A stretch of DNA of 64,000 bases from an uncultured Eubacteriales bacterium (GTDB taxonomy: Bacteria; Bacillota; Clostridia; Oscillospirales; Oscillospiraceae), in NCBI GenBank assembly GCA_900545925.1, contig URAZ01000017.1:12074-76073 (forward strand), written 5' to 3'. The translations under genes and the position numbers were made by a program. The notes under the pieces were generated by a model. It saw nothing but the letters and a program-made list of their open reading frames with translations, searched no databases and had not been told where the DNA came from. The stretch's first letter is position 1. Every line of letters starts with the position of its first letter. Below are positions 44,492 through 53,125 of the stretch, piece after piece.

Positions 44492-46249
44492 GTGGGTATT
44501 TCAAATGTAATCTCGCTGTTGAGCGGTATCGCACTGTTTTTGTTCGGTATGGCTCTGATGGGAGACGGACTGAAGCAGGTCGCAGGCAATAAGCTGGAGT
44601 TGATTCTGTACCGGCTGACCGGTAATCCCATCAAGGGATTCCTGTTGGGCGCCGGCGTGACGGCTGTGATTCAGTCTTCTTCGGCTACCTCAGTCATGAT
44701 CGTCGGCTTTGTCAACTCCGGCATGATGAAGGTACGGCAGGCAATCTCCATTGTGCTGGGCGCGATCCTGGGCACGTCCATCACAGGGTGGATCATCTGC
44801 CTTTCTGACATTGGTTCGACCGGTGGCTGGCTCGACCTATTTTCCACAGCGACACTCACGGGCGTGATCTCCGTAATTGGCATTGTCCTGCGCATGACGG
44901 CGAAAAATCCGGCAAAGAAACATGTCGGCGATATTTTGATGGGTTTTGCGGTTTTGATGTTCGGTATGTCTACAATGTCTTCCGCAGTTTCGCCGCTGCG
45001 CGACGACCCGACCTTTATTCGTATTTTGACTTCCTTCTCCAATCCGTTTCTTGGTATCCTTTTCGGCACGCTGTTTACCTGCGTCCTGCAATCTGCATCC
45101 GCCGCAGTCGGCATTTTACAGGCACTTGCATCGACCGGCATCATTGATTTCTCCATTGCGCTCCCCATCATCATGGGCATTGCCATCGGCGCAGCCATGC
45201 CGGTGCTTCTTTCTGCGATCGGCGCGTCTGTTGACGGTAAACGAACGGCCATGGTTTATCTGGTCGCCGAAGTCACAGGCGTAATCCTGTTTGCAGCGAT
45301 TTATTATACGCTTGATGCGCTGATCCGGTTCCCATTTGCGGATCGCATTATGACCAGTGTTTCCATTGCACTTGTCAATACGGTGTTCCGCTTTATTAAG
45401 GTCGTTGGGCTTTTGCCGTTTACGCGGCAGATCGAAAAAACCGTCAATTTTCTGGTGCGCGAAAAGCCGCAGCAAAAAGCGGTCGAGCCGGAAGCAATGC
45501 GGCTTGAAGAACGCTTCATTCAGCACCCCGCGCTTGCCATTGAACAAAGCCGTCTGACCATCAATGCGATGGCAGAGGAGGCCAAGCGCAACTTTGTTGA
45601 GGCAGTTGCGCTGCTGCACGGCTATTCCGACGAGCGGTTCAAACTGGTCGAGGATTTGGAAGGCTCTGTTGACCGGTATGAGGACAAACTCGGTACCTAT
45701 CTGGTCAAGGTCACAGAACGTGAAATGACCGCGAAACAGAACGCGGAGGTATCCAAGTTCCTGCACACGATCTCCGATTTTGAGCGAATTTCCGACCACG
45801 CGCTGAATATTGCAGAGGGTGCAAAAGAACTGCACCAGAAAAAACTGTCCTTCTCCGAAGCTGCTGCACATGAACTGGAAGTCATGGAGGCTGCACTGAC
45901 AGAGATCCTGTCCACAGCGATTCGGTCGTTCGTCAACAATGATCTGCAGCTTGCTGCCCGCGTCGAGCCGCTTGAGGAGTTAATCGACAATCTTTGTGAC
46001 GAAATGAAGCTTCACCATGTTGATCGTCTGCAAAAAGGACTTTGCACCTTGGGACAGGGCTTTGTGTTCAATGATCTACTGACCAATTATGAACGTGTTG
46101 CGGATCATTGTTCCAATATCGCAGTCGCACTGATTGAGTTGGAATCGGATTCGTTTGATACGCATGAATACCTGAATAGCCTGAAGGAACTCAAATCCGA
46201 TATGTACGAGCGTTATTATGAAGAATATCGCCGTGTTTATCAATTATAA
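44492..46249 (+). CDS. Na/phosphate cotransporter with C-terminal PhoU-like domain
   Basis: A 585-residue transporter. The membrane part (about residues 1-330) has the duplicated NptA-type repeat with QSSSATSVMIVGFVNSG and the second LQSASAAVGILQALASTG, each with the Gln-Ser-Ser/Ala signature. The cytoplasmic C-terminal part (about 360-585) is helical and PhoU-like (FLHTISDFERISDHALNIAEGA, YERVADHCSNIAVALIE). PhoU domains in this family are thought to regulate uptake. The start is GTG with AGAGAGG 9 bases upstream. It ends at a strong terminator. Confidence 0.93.
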   Translation: MGISNVISLLSGIALFLFGMALMGDGLKQVAGNKLELILYRLTGNPIKGFLLGAGVTAVIQSSSATSVMIVGFVNSGMMKVRQAISIVLGAILGTSITGWIICLSDIGSTGGWLDLFSTATLTGVISVIGIVLRMTAKNPAKKHVGDILMGFAVLMFGMSTMSSAVSPLRDDPTFIRILTSFSNPFLGILFGTLFTCVLQSASAAVGILQALASTGIIDFSIALPIIMGIAIGAAMPVLLSAIGASVDGKRTAMVYLVAEVTGVILFAAIYYTLDALIRFPFADRIMTSVSIALVNTVFRFIKVVGLLPFTRQIEKTVNFLVREKPQQKAVEPEAMRLEERFIQHPALAIEQSRLTINAMAEEAKRNFVEAVALLHGYSDERFKLVEDLEGSVDRYEDKLGTYLVKVTEREMTAKQNAEVSKFLHTISDFERISDHALNIAEGAKELHQKKLSFSEAAAHELEVMEAALTEILSTAIRSFVNNDLQLAARVEPLEELIDNLCDEMKLHHVDRLQKGLCTLGQGFVFNDLLTNYERVADHCSNIAVALIELESDSFDTHEYLNSLKELKSDMYERYYEEYRRVYQL

Positions 46250-46253
46250 ATAC

Positions 46254-46283
46254 AAACGGCAGGGGTGTCCCTGCCGTTTTTTC
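46254..46283 (+). terminator. Rho-independent terminator of the Na/phosphate cotransporter gene
   Basis: An 11-bp stem (AAACGGCAGGG with CCCTGCCGTTT), 4-base loop GTGT, then T run. Confidence 0.9.
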
Positions 46284-46300
46284 AAGGAGGACAGACCGAT

Positions 46301-47221
46301 ATGCTGACCGGACGTTTTGCACCCAGCCCCAGCGGCAGGATGCACCTCGGAAACGTGTTTTCCGCGCTTCTGGCGTGGCTCTCCGTGCGAAGCCGGAACG
46401 GACGAATGCTGCTGCGGATTGAAGATCTGGACCCAGACCGGTGCAGGCTGGAGTACATTGAAACACTTAAGCGTGATCTGGACTGGCTCGGCCTGGACTG
46501 GGACGCGGAACAGACGCCGCAGTCCAAACGTGCTGATGCCTATCATGCAGAATTTGAACGGCTGCGCGCGTTTGGACTGGTCTATCCGTGCTATTGCTCC
46601 CGCGCCGAACTGCACGCAGCCTCCGCACCGCACGCATCGGACGGCAATGTGATCTACGCCGGAACCTGCCGGACATTGACAGATGCAGAGCGCGCGGCGA
46701 AAACGAGAAAACCTGCATGGCGCGTGATCGTTCCGAATACGGTCATAACAGTGCAGGATGGTCTGCAAGGTGAATATACCGAGAATCTTGTGCAGGACTG
46801 CGGCGACTTTATCATCCGCCGTTCAGACGGCGTATACGCCTATCAGCTGGCAGTTGTGACCGACGATGCGGCGGGCGGCGTCACTGAGATTGTCCGAGGA
46901 CGCGATCTGCTGAGTTCTGTGCCGCGCCAGATGTGGCTGCAAAAGACGCTCGGGTTCCCAACGCCTGCGTATTATCATGTCCCGCTTCTGCTTGCGCCGG
47001 ACGGGAGGCGGCTGAGCAAGCGGGAAAAATCGCTGGATCTCGGTGCACTGCAAATAACGCATACGCCGGAGCAGCTGATTGGAACGCTTGCATTTCTTGC
47101 TGGGCTTCAGCCGGAGCCTGCGCCTGCTGCACCCTCCACACTGGTATCAGGATTTTTATGGAAAAACGTTCGTTCCGACAATGTTGTAATTCATTCCGAA
47201 TTCAGATGCAATATATCATAA
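46301..47221 (+). CDS. gluQ: Glutamyl-Q tRNA(Asp) synthetase (GluQ-RS)
   Basis: A 306-residue paralogue of glutamyl-tRNA synthetase that lacks the anticodon-binding domain and glutamylates queuosine in tRNA-Asp. HIGH-type motif: GRFAPSPSGRMHLGNVFSALLAWL; zinc site CYC-(x)n-Y-GTC; KMSKS-like LSKREKSLDL. The C-terminus stops after about 300 residues, as in the family. The ATG is preceded by AAGGAGG. Confidence 0.88.
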   Translation: MLTGRFAPSPSGRMHLGNVFSALLAWLSVRSRNGRMLLRIEDLDPDRCRLEYIETLKRDLDWLGLDWDAEQTPQSKRADAYHAEFERLRAFGLVYPCYCSRAELHAASAPHASDGNVIYAGTCRTLTDAERAAKTRKPAWRVIVPNTVITVQDGLQGEYTENLVQDCGDFIIRRSDGVYAYQLAVVTDDAAGGVTEIVRGRDLLSSVPRQMWLQKTLGFPTPAYYHVPLLLAPDGRRLSKREKSLDLGALQITHTPEQLIGTLAFLAGLQPEPAPAAPSTLVSGFLWKNVRSDNVVIHSEFRCNIS

Positions 47222-47279
47222 ATGATATAAGTTAATTCAGAACATGGCATGTATCGGTATTTTTTTATCGATTTTCTTG

Positions 47280-47309
47280 TTTACAACAGAATGGAAGATG
47301 TGTTATACT
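47280..47309 (+). promoter_or_regulatory. Promoter of nfnA-nfnB
   Basis: TTTACA (47280-47285), 18-base spacer, TATACT (47304-47309). Confidence 0.6.
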
Positions 47310-47371
47310 AATAACGTTGGATTATCAGAACGAACAAGAAATTACTGATGATTTGAAGGGATGAACAAGTT

Positions 47372-48226
47372 ATGTACAAAATCGTGCGCAAGAAGGAACT
47401 GAACGCTGCCGTAACGTATATGGAGATTGAAGCTCCGTTCGTTGCCCGCAAGGCAAAGGCCGGTCAGTTTATCATTTTCCGTGTAGACGAGAAATCGGAG
47501 CGCGTGCCGCTGACGATTGCGGGTTATGACCGCGAGAAGGGGACGGTTGCGATCATTTTCCAGAAGGTTGGCCTGTCCACCGAAATGCTTGGCAGTCTGA
47601 ACGAGGGCGATTATATTCAGGACTTTGTCGGCCCACTCGGTAAGCCGACGGACGTTGAAGGCAAAAAGCGCGTGTGCGTAGTTGGCGGCGGCGTCGGTTG
47701 TGCAATCGCATATCCGTCCGCAAAGGCGTTTAAAGAAGCAGGTGTCGAGACGGATGTGATCGTTGGCTTCCGTAACAAGGACATCGTCATTCTCGAAGAC
47801 GAGTTCAAGCAGGCCTGTGACCATCTGTATCTCATGACCGACGACGGCTCCTATGGCGAGCACGGTTTCGTGACCGTCAAGCTGCAGCAGTTGCTCGAGT
47901 CTGGCATTCACTATGACGAAGTTCTCGCCATCGGCCCGATCCCGATGATGAAGTTTGTCTCCAAGACGACCGAGCCGTTCGGCGTCAAAACGGTCGTCTC
48001 GCTGAACCCGATCATGGTTGACGGCACCGGCATGTGCGGCGGCTGTCGCGTCACGGTTGGCGGCGAGGTGAAGTTTGCTTGTGTCGATGGCCCGGACTTT
48101 GACGGACATAAGGTCGATTATGACGAACTCATGAGCCGCAACAGTGTCTACCGCGAAAGAGAAGCAGAAGAGCGCAAGACTCATATCTGCCGCATCCAGA
48201 AGATGGGCGAAGAACTCATCAAGTAA
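47372..48226 (+). CDS. nfnA: NADH-dependent ferredoxin:NADP+ oxidoreductase subunit A (NfnA-like FAD/NAD-binding protein)
   Basis: A 284-residue flavoprotein of the dihydroorotate dehydrogenase electron-transfer/sulfide dehydrogenase family. The FAD-binding part has RVPLTIAGYDREKGTVAIIFQKVG; the NAD part starts RVCVVGGGVGCAIAYPSAKAF, and a 2Fe-2S site CxxC-C is seen in GTGMCGGCRVTVGGEVKFACVDGP. Subunit A oxidises NADH and passes electrons to NfnB, which carries the bifurcating FAD. It is 15 bases upstream of nfnB. A stand-alone sulfide-dehydrogenase role is the main alternative. Confidence 0.85.
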   Translation: MYKIVRKKELNAAVTYMEIEAPFVARKAKAGQFIIFRVDEKSERVPLTIAGYDREKGTVAIIFQKVGLSTEMLGSLNEGDYIQDFVGPLGKPTDVEGKKRVCVVGGGVGCAIAYPSAKAFKEAGVETDVIVGFRNKDIVILEDEFKQACDHLYLMTDDGSYGEHGFVTVKLQQLLESGIHYDEVLAIGPIPMMKFVSKTTEPFGVKTVVSLNPIMVDGTGMCGGCRVTVGGEVKFACVDGPDFDGHKVDYDELMSRNSVYREREAEERKTHICRIQKMGEELIK

Positions 48227-48241
48227 GGGGAGGGAATCATC

Positions 48242-49630
48242 ATGATGGCTAATATGCAGGCTACCAAGACTCCGATGCCGGAGCAGGATCCGAACGTCCG
48301 CAACAAAAATTTCAAGGAAGTCACGCTGGGCTATACCGCTGAAATGGCCATTAACGAGGCCAAGCGCTGCCTACAGTGCAAAAAACCGCACTGTGTTGAG
48401 GGCTGCCCGGTTAATATTCATATCCCGAAGTTTATCCATGAAGTTGCTGAGGGCAACTTTGAAAAGGCTTATGAGATCATCACCGATACCAATGCGCTGC
48501 CCGCCCTTTCCGGCCGTGTCTGTCCGCAGGAGACGCAGTGCGAATCCAAGTGCGTCCGCGGCAACAAGGGCGAGCCGGTGGCAATCGGCCGTCTAGAGCG
48601 CTTTGTCGCCGACTGGTACCGCGAGAATATCAACGCCATGCCGAAAAAAGCCGAGTCCAATGGCATCAAGGTCGCTGTCGTCGGCTCCGGCCCGTCCGGT
48701 CTGACCTGCGCGTCGCTGCTTGCCAAGAAGGGCTATGCGGTGTCCCTGTTTGAAGCGCTGCACACTGCCGGTGGCGTTCTGGTCTACGGTATTCCGGAGT
48801 TCCGTCTGCCGAAGGCTATCGTTGCCAATGAGGTTGAAAAACTGAAGGCGCAGGGCGTTGAAGTCATGACCGATATGGTCATCGGCAAGGTCCTGTCCAT
48901 CGACGAGTTGTTTGAGATGGGCTTCAAGGCTGTGTTTATCGGCTCCGGCGCAGGTCTTCCGATGTTCATGCACATCCCCGGCGAGTCCCTCAAGGGCGTT
49001 TGCTCAGCAAACGAGTATCTGACCCGTATCAATCTGATGAAGGCGTATCTCGAAGAGAGCGACACGCCGATCCTGCACTCCAAGGCAGCGGCTATTGTCG
49101 GCGGCGGCAACGTTGCGATGGATGCCGCCCGCTGTGCAAAGCGTATGGGTACCGATAAGGTGTACATCGTCTACCGCCGCGGCGAGGCCGAAATGCCCGC
49201 CAGACTGGAAGAGCAGCACCATGCGAAGGAAGAGGGCATCGAGTTCCTGACGCTCACCAACCCGACCGAGATTCTCGGCGGTGAGGATGGCCGTGTATGC
49301 GGCGTGAAGTGCATCAAGATGGAACTTGGCGAGCCTGACGCATCCGGCCGCCGCCGTCCGATTCCCGTTGAGGGCAGCGAATTCGTGCTGGATGTCGATA
49401 TGGTCATCATGTCTCTTGGCACGTCTCCGAACCCGCTGATCCGCTCCACCACGCCTGGCCTTGAGACGAACAAAAAGGGTGGTATCATCGTTGACGAGAA
49501 CGAAATGTCCACCCGTGAAAACGTCTTTGCAGGCGGCGATGCCGTTACCGGCGCTGCGACTGTCATTCTGGCCATGGGCGCAGGCAAAAAGGCTGCGGAA
49601 GCCATCGACCGCAAGCTGCAGGGTAAATAA
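48242..49630 (+). CDS. nfnB: NADH-dependent ferredoxin:NADP+ oxidoreductase subunit B (NfnB; glutamate synthase small subunit-like)
   Basis: A 462-residue Fe-S flavoprotein. N-terminal 4Fe-4S ligands: CLQCKKPHCVEGCP, and later VCPQETQCESKCVRG. The first dinucleotide fold is VAVVGSGPSGLTCASLLAKKGY and the second AAIVGGGNVAMDAARCAKRMG. The gene order with nfnA is that of the NfnAB bifurcating transhydrogenase of saccharolytic anaerobes. Often annotated gltA/gltD, but no large glutamate synthase subunit is present here. A strong terminator follows. Confidence 0.85.
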   Translation: MMANMQATKTPMPEQDPNVRNKNFKEVTLGYTAEMAINEAKRCLQCKKPHCVEGCPVNIHIPKFIHEVAEGNFEKAYEIITDTNALPALSGRVCPQETQCESKCVRGNKGEPVAIGRLERFVADWYRENINAMPKKAESNGIKVAVVGSGPSGLTCASLLAKKGYAVSLFEALHTAGGVLVYGIPEFRLPKAIVANEVEKLKAQGVEVMTDMVIGKVLSIDELFEMGFKAVFIGSGAGLPMFMHIPGESLKGVCSANEYLTRINLMKAYLEESDTPILHSKAAAIVGGGNVAMDAARCAKRMGTDKVYIVYRRGEAEMPARLEEQHHAKEEGIEFLTLTNPTEILGGEDGRVCGVKCIKMELGEPDASGRRRPIPVEGSEFVLDVDMVIMSLGTSPNPLIRSTTPGLETNKKGGIIVDENEMSTRENVFAGGDAVTGAATVILAMGAGKKAAEAIDRKLQGK

Positions 49631-49676
49631 GCTGTTTAACAGCCGACAGTCCCGGCTACAATTTCCATAAACGCAG

Positions 49677-49708
49677 AAACTCCGGCAGCGTTTGCTGCCG
49701 GAGTTTTT
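49677..49708 (+). terminator. Rho-independent terminator of nfnAB
   Basis: A 13-bp perfect stem (AAACTCCGGCAGC with GCTGCCGGAGTTT), GTTT loop, then T. Confidence 0.9.
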
Positions 49709-49724
49709 AGTAATGGAGGGTCTT

Positions 49725-50156
49725 ATGAAGATCAAGGATTGTATGTCCAGAAATGTCGTCAGCGTCGGTGCGCAGGAACCGGTTTCCGTCGCCGCACGGC
49801 TCATGAGCCGGTATAATCTCGGCTTTTTGCCGGTTCAGGGAGAAAACGGGCGTCTCTGCGGGGTGCTAACCGACCGCGACGTTGTGCTGCGCTGCGTCGC
49901 AGCAGGGAAACCGGCGGAGCAGATGCGCGTGAGTGAGGTCATGTCCGCAGGCGTTTTGTCCATCGAGGCAGGGGAGGACGCGGCAAAGGCCGCGCGGCTT
50001 ATGTCCCGCGCACAGCTGCGCAGACTGCCGGTTACGCAGAACGGAAAGCTGACCGGCATGATCTCCGTCGCGGATTTTGCGCGGCGCGGCAATTTCGGCA
50101 TGGAAACAGCGCAGTGCATGGAAGCCATTTGCAGCCCGGTCGTGCATCTGGATTAA
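49725..50156 (+). CDS. CBS-domain pair protein
   Basis: A 143-residue soluble protein made of two CBS domains and nothing else: MSRNVVSVGAQEPVSVAARLMSRYNLGFLPV-GVLTDRDVVLR, then VMSAGVLSIEAGEDAAKAARLMSRAQLRRLPVT-ISVADFARR. Paired CBS domains usually bind adenosine nucleotides and act as an energy sensor; the partner is unknown. ATG follows TGGAGG; a longer frame starts inside the nfnAB terminator. Confidence 0.88.
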   Translation: MKIKDCMSRNVVSVGAQEPVSVAARLMSRYNLGFLPVQGENGRLCGVLTDRDVVLRCVAAGKPAEQMRVSEVMSAGVLSIEAGEDAAKAARLMSRAQLRRLPVTQNGKLTGMISVADFARRGNFGMETAQCMEAICSPVVHLD

Positions 50157-50160
50157 AAAT

Positions 50161-50182
50161 GCGCGCTGCGTATGCAGCGCGC
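50161..50182 (-). terminator. Rho-independent terminator of the acyltransferase-fold gene (minus strand)
   Basis: A 9-bp perfect stem (GCGCGCTGC with GCAGCGCGC), GTAT loop; on the minus strand it is followed by ATTTTTAATC. Confidence 0.75.
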
Positions 50183-50189
50183 ACCAAAA

Positions 50190-51065
50190 TCAATATTCCA
50201 CTTCCTGATTGGCCGGTGTTTCCAGCAGCTCCGGGTTTTCCAGCAGCGTCTTGAGCAGGCGGATGGTCTTGGAGTAATAATAGCCGTCTGCCAGACGCTC
50301 GTCGATGGTGAGGCCCAGATCGAGCATTTCGCGCATTTCGATCGTGCCGTCCTCGTGATAGACCGGACGCTTCGACTTTTCGCCGATGATGCAGAACACG
50401 GAGCAGGTGCCCCAGTTCGTCAGATGATGATAGCCGCAGTTGAGCTTAATGGAGCCAAGATTGGAGATCACACACGTCGTATAATACGGGTCTGTCTCAA
50501 TGATGCTGGCGGGTATCCAGCCGTGGATATCCAGACGCGTCAGGATCCAGACCAGGAACTTGCCAAGGAAGCGCGGCATATGGTTGAAGAAATCCATGTT
50601 GTCGGTCGAGGAATCAACCTTATGCACATCCTTGCAGTCAAGGATCTGATGACGAAGATCCTCATGAATGGATTCGACATTGGACTCGTCCTTCGCGTGA
50701 ATAACGGCCAGTGCCTCCGCAGCTTCGTCCGCAAACTGCTTTTTGACGACAAAAGACATAGACACTTCATTGCGCTGATAGAAGTTCTTGTTGGCAATGA
50801 ACCGGTTCATCTTTGGCCGAAGCGTGATCGTTTTGACAAGCCCCGCTACGATGATATGGAACATGGTGTAGGGGAACTCTGTCTCCGACTCGTTTTTCTT
50901 TTTGAGAAACGCGTTCATATTGGTGAGGTCGATCGTCTCTCTGATATAGGCCTCATTGTCGCAGCGGTTCGGGTAAATCAGCGGCGTGATAAAGTGCATG
51001 CCGTCCAGATCGCGCAGCAGCACGCCGTCCTTCCGGTCGCCCCAGCGACGTTTTCTCTTTTCCAT
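50190..51065 (-). CDS. Chloramphenicol acetyltransferase/E2-fold protein lacking the catalytic histidine
   Basis: A 291-residue protein resembling the catalytic domain of 2-oxo acid dehydrogenase E2 and CAT (TMFHIIVAGLVKTITLRPKMNRFIANKNFYQR, SNLGSIKLNCGYHHLTNWG, and LGLTIDERLADGYYYSKTIRLLKTLLENPELL). No lipoyl domain is present. In the active enzymes the last block is DHRxxDG; here it is DERLADG, so the catalytic His is replaced by Glu. It may bind CoA or form trimers without acyl transfer. The ATG used gives the conserved N-terminus; a GTG three codons earlier is possible. Confidence 0.72.
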   Translation of the reverse strand: MEKRKRRWGDRKDGVLLRDLDGMHFITPLIYPNRCDNEAYIRETIDLTNMNAFLKKKNESETEFPYTMFHIIVAGLVKTITLRPKMNRFIANKNFYQRNEVSMSFVVKKQFADEAAEALAVIHAKDESNVESIHEDLRHQILDCKDVHKVDSSTDNMDFFNHMPRFLGKFLVWILTRLDIHGWIPASIIETDPYYTTCVISNLGSIKLNCGYHHLTNWGTCSVFCIIGEKSKRPVYHEDGTIEMREMLDLGLTIDERLADGYYYSKTIRLLKTLLENPELLETPANQEVEY

Positions 51066-51111
51066 TGTAATCACACACCTTAATTGACGGAGATCCGCCA
51101 AGAATGTCTAT

Positions 51112-51140
51112 AAGATACCAGACAGCGGCATAAAATGCAA
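51112..51140 (-). promoter_or_regulatory. Candidate promoter of the acyltransferase-fold gene
   Basis: On the minus strand TTGCAT (51135-51140), 17-base spacer, TATCTT (51112-51117), about 45 bases before the start. Confidence 0.45.
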
Positions 51141-51287
51141 GCCTGAACCGCAAAATGCAGAGCAAATCAGCGGAAATGTACACATCTGTTTTCTGCACGC
51201 GGGCACTTGTCAGGAATCAGGAATTGAAGTTGTGAAAGTTCAACAAAAGAAAACTCGAAATTTGAGGCAATTTTCATATTTCAGCAC

Positions 51288-51316
51288 TTGACATCGCTAA
51301 AGTATGCGGGTATAAT
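51288..51316 (+). promoter_or_regulatory. Perfect consensus promoter of the Cys-rich ORF / livJ region
   Basis: TTGACA (51288-51293), exactly 17 bases, TATAAT (51311-51316): the strongest promoter match in the window. No separate livJ promoter is apparent between 51,655 and 51,740, so it may also drive the liv operon by read-through. Confidence 0.85.
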
Positions 51317-51345
51317 GAGCCCATCATTTCAAGGAGGTGCGCAAC

Positions 51346-51654
51346 ATGATGCAGTTCACGGCAAAGCAGAATACTGCTTGTTCCGATGCGTCCAGCTGCG
51401 CATCGGCTACTTGCTGTGCAGCATCTGCATGCACGGCTGATTCTGCCGCAGTCTGCAAGGACACTGCCATTCTGGCAGTGTCCTTTTTTATTTCCATTCT
51501 GGTGCTTGTATCCATTTGCATTCGCGTATTCTCCATTATTGGCCTGCTGGTACTTCTGGTACTGGCATGGGGCCTTGTAAATGGAATGCTTCTTATGATG
51601 AACGATTTCAAACGCGCAAAAGGCAATAGCATTTGGATTCCTGAGGCGGCCTGA
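51346..51654 (+). CDS. Small Cys-rich membrane ORF with an internal terminator hairpin
   Basis: An ORF of 102 codons that I do not recognise. The N-terminal 38 residues hold six Cys in an Ala/Ser-rich context (residues 12, 18, 23, 24, 29, 37); residues about 41-85 are hydrophobic (two spans, AILAVSFFISILVLVSI and IIGLLVLLVLAWGLV), ending NDFKRAKGNSIWIPEAA. AAGGAGG lies 8 bases before the ATG. A near-perfect rho-independent terminator lies inside the frame at 51457-51489. Either the protein is made only when ribosomes follow closely, or the first 165 bases are mainly a structured RNA. Coding status is therefore moderate. Confidence 0.5.
   Translation: MMQFTAKQNTACSDASSCASATCCAASACTADSAAVCKDTAILAVSFFISILVLVSICIRVFSIIGLLVLLVLAWGLVNGMLLMMNDFKRAKGNSIWIPEAA
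51457..51490 (+). terminator. Terminator/attenuator hairpin inside the Cys-rich ORF
   Basis: A 13-bp perfect stem (AAGGACACTGCCA with TGGCAGTGTCCTT), TTC loop, six T. In the frame it would encode KDTAILAVSFF. Earlier hairpins (AAGCAG-AATA-CTGCTT, and CCGATGCG with CGCATCGG) precede it. Confidence 0.75.
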
Positions 51655-51672
51655 AGGGTCGGAATCGATTAG

Positions 51673-51717
51673 GCATTCAAAGCGGCTTTGCTTTTTGCAG
51701 AGCCGCTTTTTGAATAA
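51673..51717 (+). terminator. Second terminator between the Cys-rich ORF and livJ
   Basis: Stem ATTCAAAGCGGCT with AGCCGCTTTTTGAAT (inner TTTGC/GCAG pairs), T-rich ending. Together with the first it makes two consecutive stops between the consensus promoter and livJ. Confidence 0.65.
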
Positions 51718-51755
51718 CAAAACCAGCAAAAACAACAAAAGTGAGGTAAATGAAA

Positions 51756-52988
51756 ATGAAAAAAGCAATGAAACTCGTAAGCCTCGTTCTGGCAGTCGTG
51801 ATGCTGCTGGGCTGCCTGACAGCCTGCGGTTCTAAGTCCGCCACCACGGATACACCTGCGTCTACCGATGCTTCCAACACGTCCTCTGACGGCGGCGAGA
51901 TCGTCATCGCTCTCATCAGCAACACGACCGGCGACTATGCCCAGTACGGCCAGCCCGTCCGTGACGGCGCAATGCTCTATATCAATCAGCTGAACGCCAA
52001 TGGCGGCATCAACGGCAAGCAGGTCAAGGTTCTGGAATACGACGACAAGGGCGACGGCGTTGAGGCTGTCAACGCATACAACCTCGCCTGCGATAACGGC
52101 ATCACCGCTGTCTTTGGCGCTACACTGACTGGCACGACCATTGCACTGGCCGACGCGACCTACGAGGACAACATGCCGCAGGTTACCGCTTCCGCAACCG
52201 CTACCGGCGTCACCGTCATCGACCCGGCTGACCCCGAAAGCGAGATCCGTCCCAACGTCTTCCGCGCCTGCTTCATCGACCCGTATCAGGGCGAAAAGAT
52301 GGCAAACTACGCCGTTGAAAAGCTGAGCGCCAAGACCGCTGCTGTCTTCTATCAGACCGGCAACGACTACTCCGAGGGCCTGATGAACGCGTTCGTGGCA
52401 AAGGCTGCCGAGCTTGGCCTGGAGATCGTCGACACCGAGGCATTTGCCGAGGGCGATAAGGACTTCAAGGCCCAGATGACCAACATCGCCGCTGCCGATC
52501 CCGACGTTGTCTTCGCTCCCATTTACTACGCTGAGGCTGGTCTTGCCATCACGGCAGCCCGCGCGGCTGGCTGCGACGCAGTTTTCATGGGCGGTGACGG
52601 CTTCGGCTCCGTCAAGAACTACGCTTCTGCAGAAGACCTCGAAGGCTCTGTCTATTGCTCTGGCTATGCACCTGGCACCGATTCCGTCAAGCAGTTTGAA
52701 GAGGATTTCAAAGCTGCTTACAACGTTGATGAAATCCCCAACATGTTTGCGCCTCTGGCATATGATGCTGCCATGCTGATCTGCGAAGGTCTGAAGGCTG
52801 CCGAAGAGCAGGGCCTGACTGCCGGCACGGAAGAATACAAGCAGGCTGTCATTGACGCCATCAAGAACATGAACGGCACTGAGGGCATCACCGGCTCCTA
52901 TTCCTTCGACGAGTACAACAACCCCATCAAGCCCGTTGCCATCATCGAGTTGACCGGCGGCGACGAAGTCTATCAGGAAATGTACTAA
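51756..52988 (+). CDS. livJ: Branched-chain amino acid ABC transporter substrate-binding lipoprotein (LivJ-type)
   Basis: A 410-residue binding protein with a lipobox (LTAC) near residues 20-23 and a Thr/Ser-rich linker, then the two-lobe periplasmic-binding fold (IVIALISNTTGDYAQYGQPVRDGAMLYINQLNANGGING, FGATLTGTTIALA, AAVFYQTGNDYSEGL, PLAYDAAMLICEGL). It belongs to the Leu/Ile/Val-binding family. GAGG is 9 bases before the chosen ATG; an ATG two codons earlier has only 3-base spacing. Two hairpins separate it from livH. Confidence 0.93.
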   Translation: MKKAMKLVSLVLAVVMLLGCLTACGSKSATTDTPASTDASNTSSDGGEIVIALISNTTGDYAQYGQPVRDGAMLYINQLNANGGINGKQVKVLEYDDKGDGVEAVNAYNLACDNGITAVFGATLTGTTIALADATYEDNMPQVTASATATGVTVIDPADPESEIRPNVFRACFIDPYQGEKMANYAVEKLSAKTAAVFYQTGNDYSEGLMNAFVAKAAELGLEIVDTEAFAEGDKDFKAQMTNIAAADPDVVFAPIYYAEAGLAITAARAAGCDAVFMGGDGFGSVKNYASAEDLEGSVYCSGYAPGTDSVKQFEEDFKAAYNVDEIPNMFAPLAYDAAMLICEGLKAAEEQGLTAGTEEYKQAVIDAIKNMNGTEGITGSYSFDEYNNPIKPVAIIELTGGDEVYQEMY

Positions 52989-53079
52989 AATCTGCTGATT
53001 TCCATTGCATCACGCAGAGAAACACGCTATAATCAGTAAGAATTTATCGGTTCCTGCCGGATAAACAGCAGAACCAGCC

Positions 53080-53112
53080 GGACAGGTACGGAGGATATCT
53101 CCGTACCTGTCC
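53080..53112 (+). other. Hairpin 1 between livJ and livH
   Basis: A 14-bp perfect stem (GGACAGGTACGGAG with CTCCGTACCTGTCC) and a 5-base loop. There is no T run, so it is more likely an mRNA stabiliser or partial attenuator that lets livJ accumulate above the permease genes than a terminator. Confidence 0.7.
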
Positions 53113-53125
53113 ACGGCGGACATCG

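Noticed and set aside
49171..49804. Antisense frames over nfnB
   Set aside because: Shadows of a well-supported gene; one would cross the terminator.
51274..51768. 164-codon minus-strand frame opposite the Cys-rich ORF
   Set aside because: It has no ribosome site and overlaps the consensus promoter, both terminators and the livJ start.
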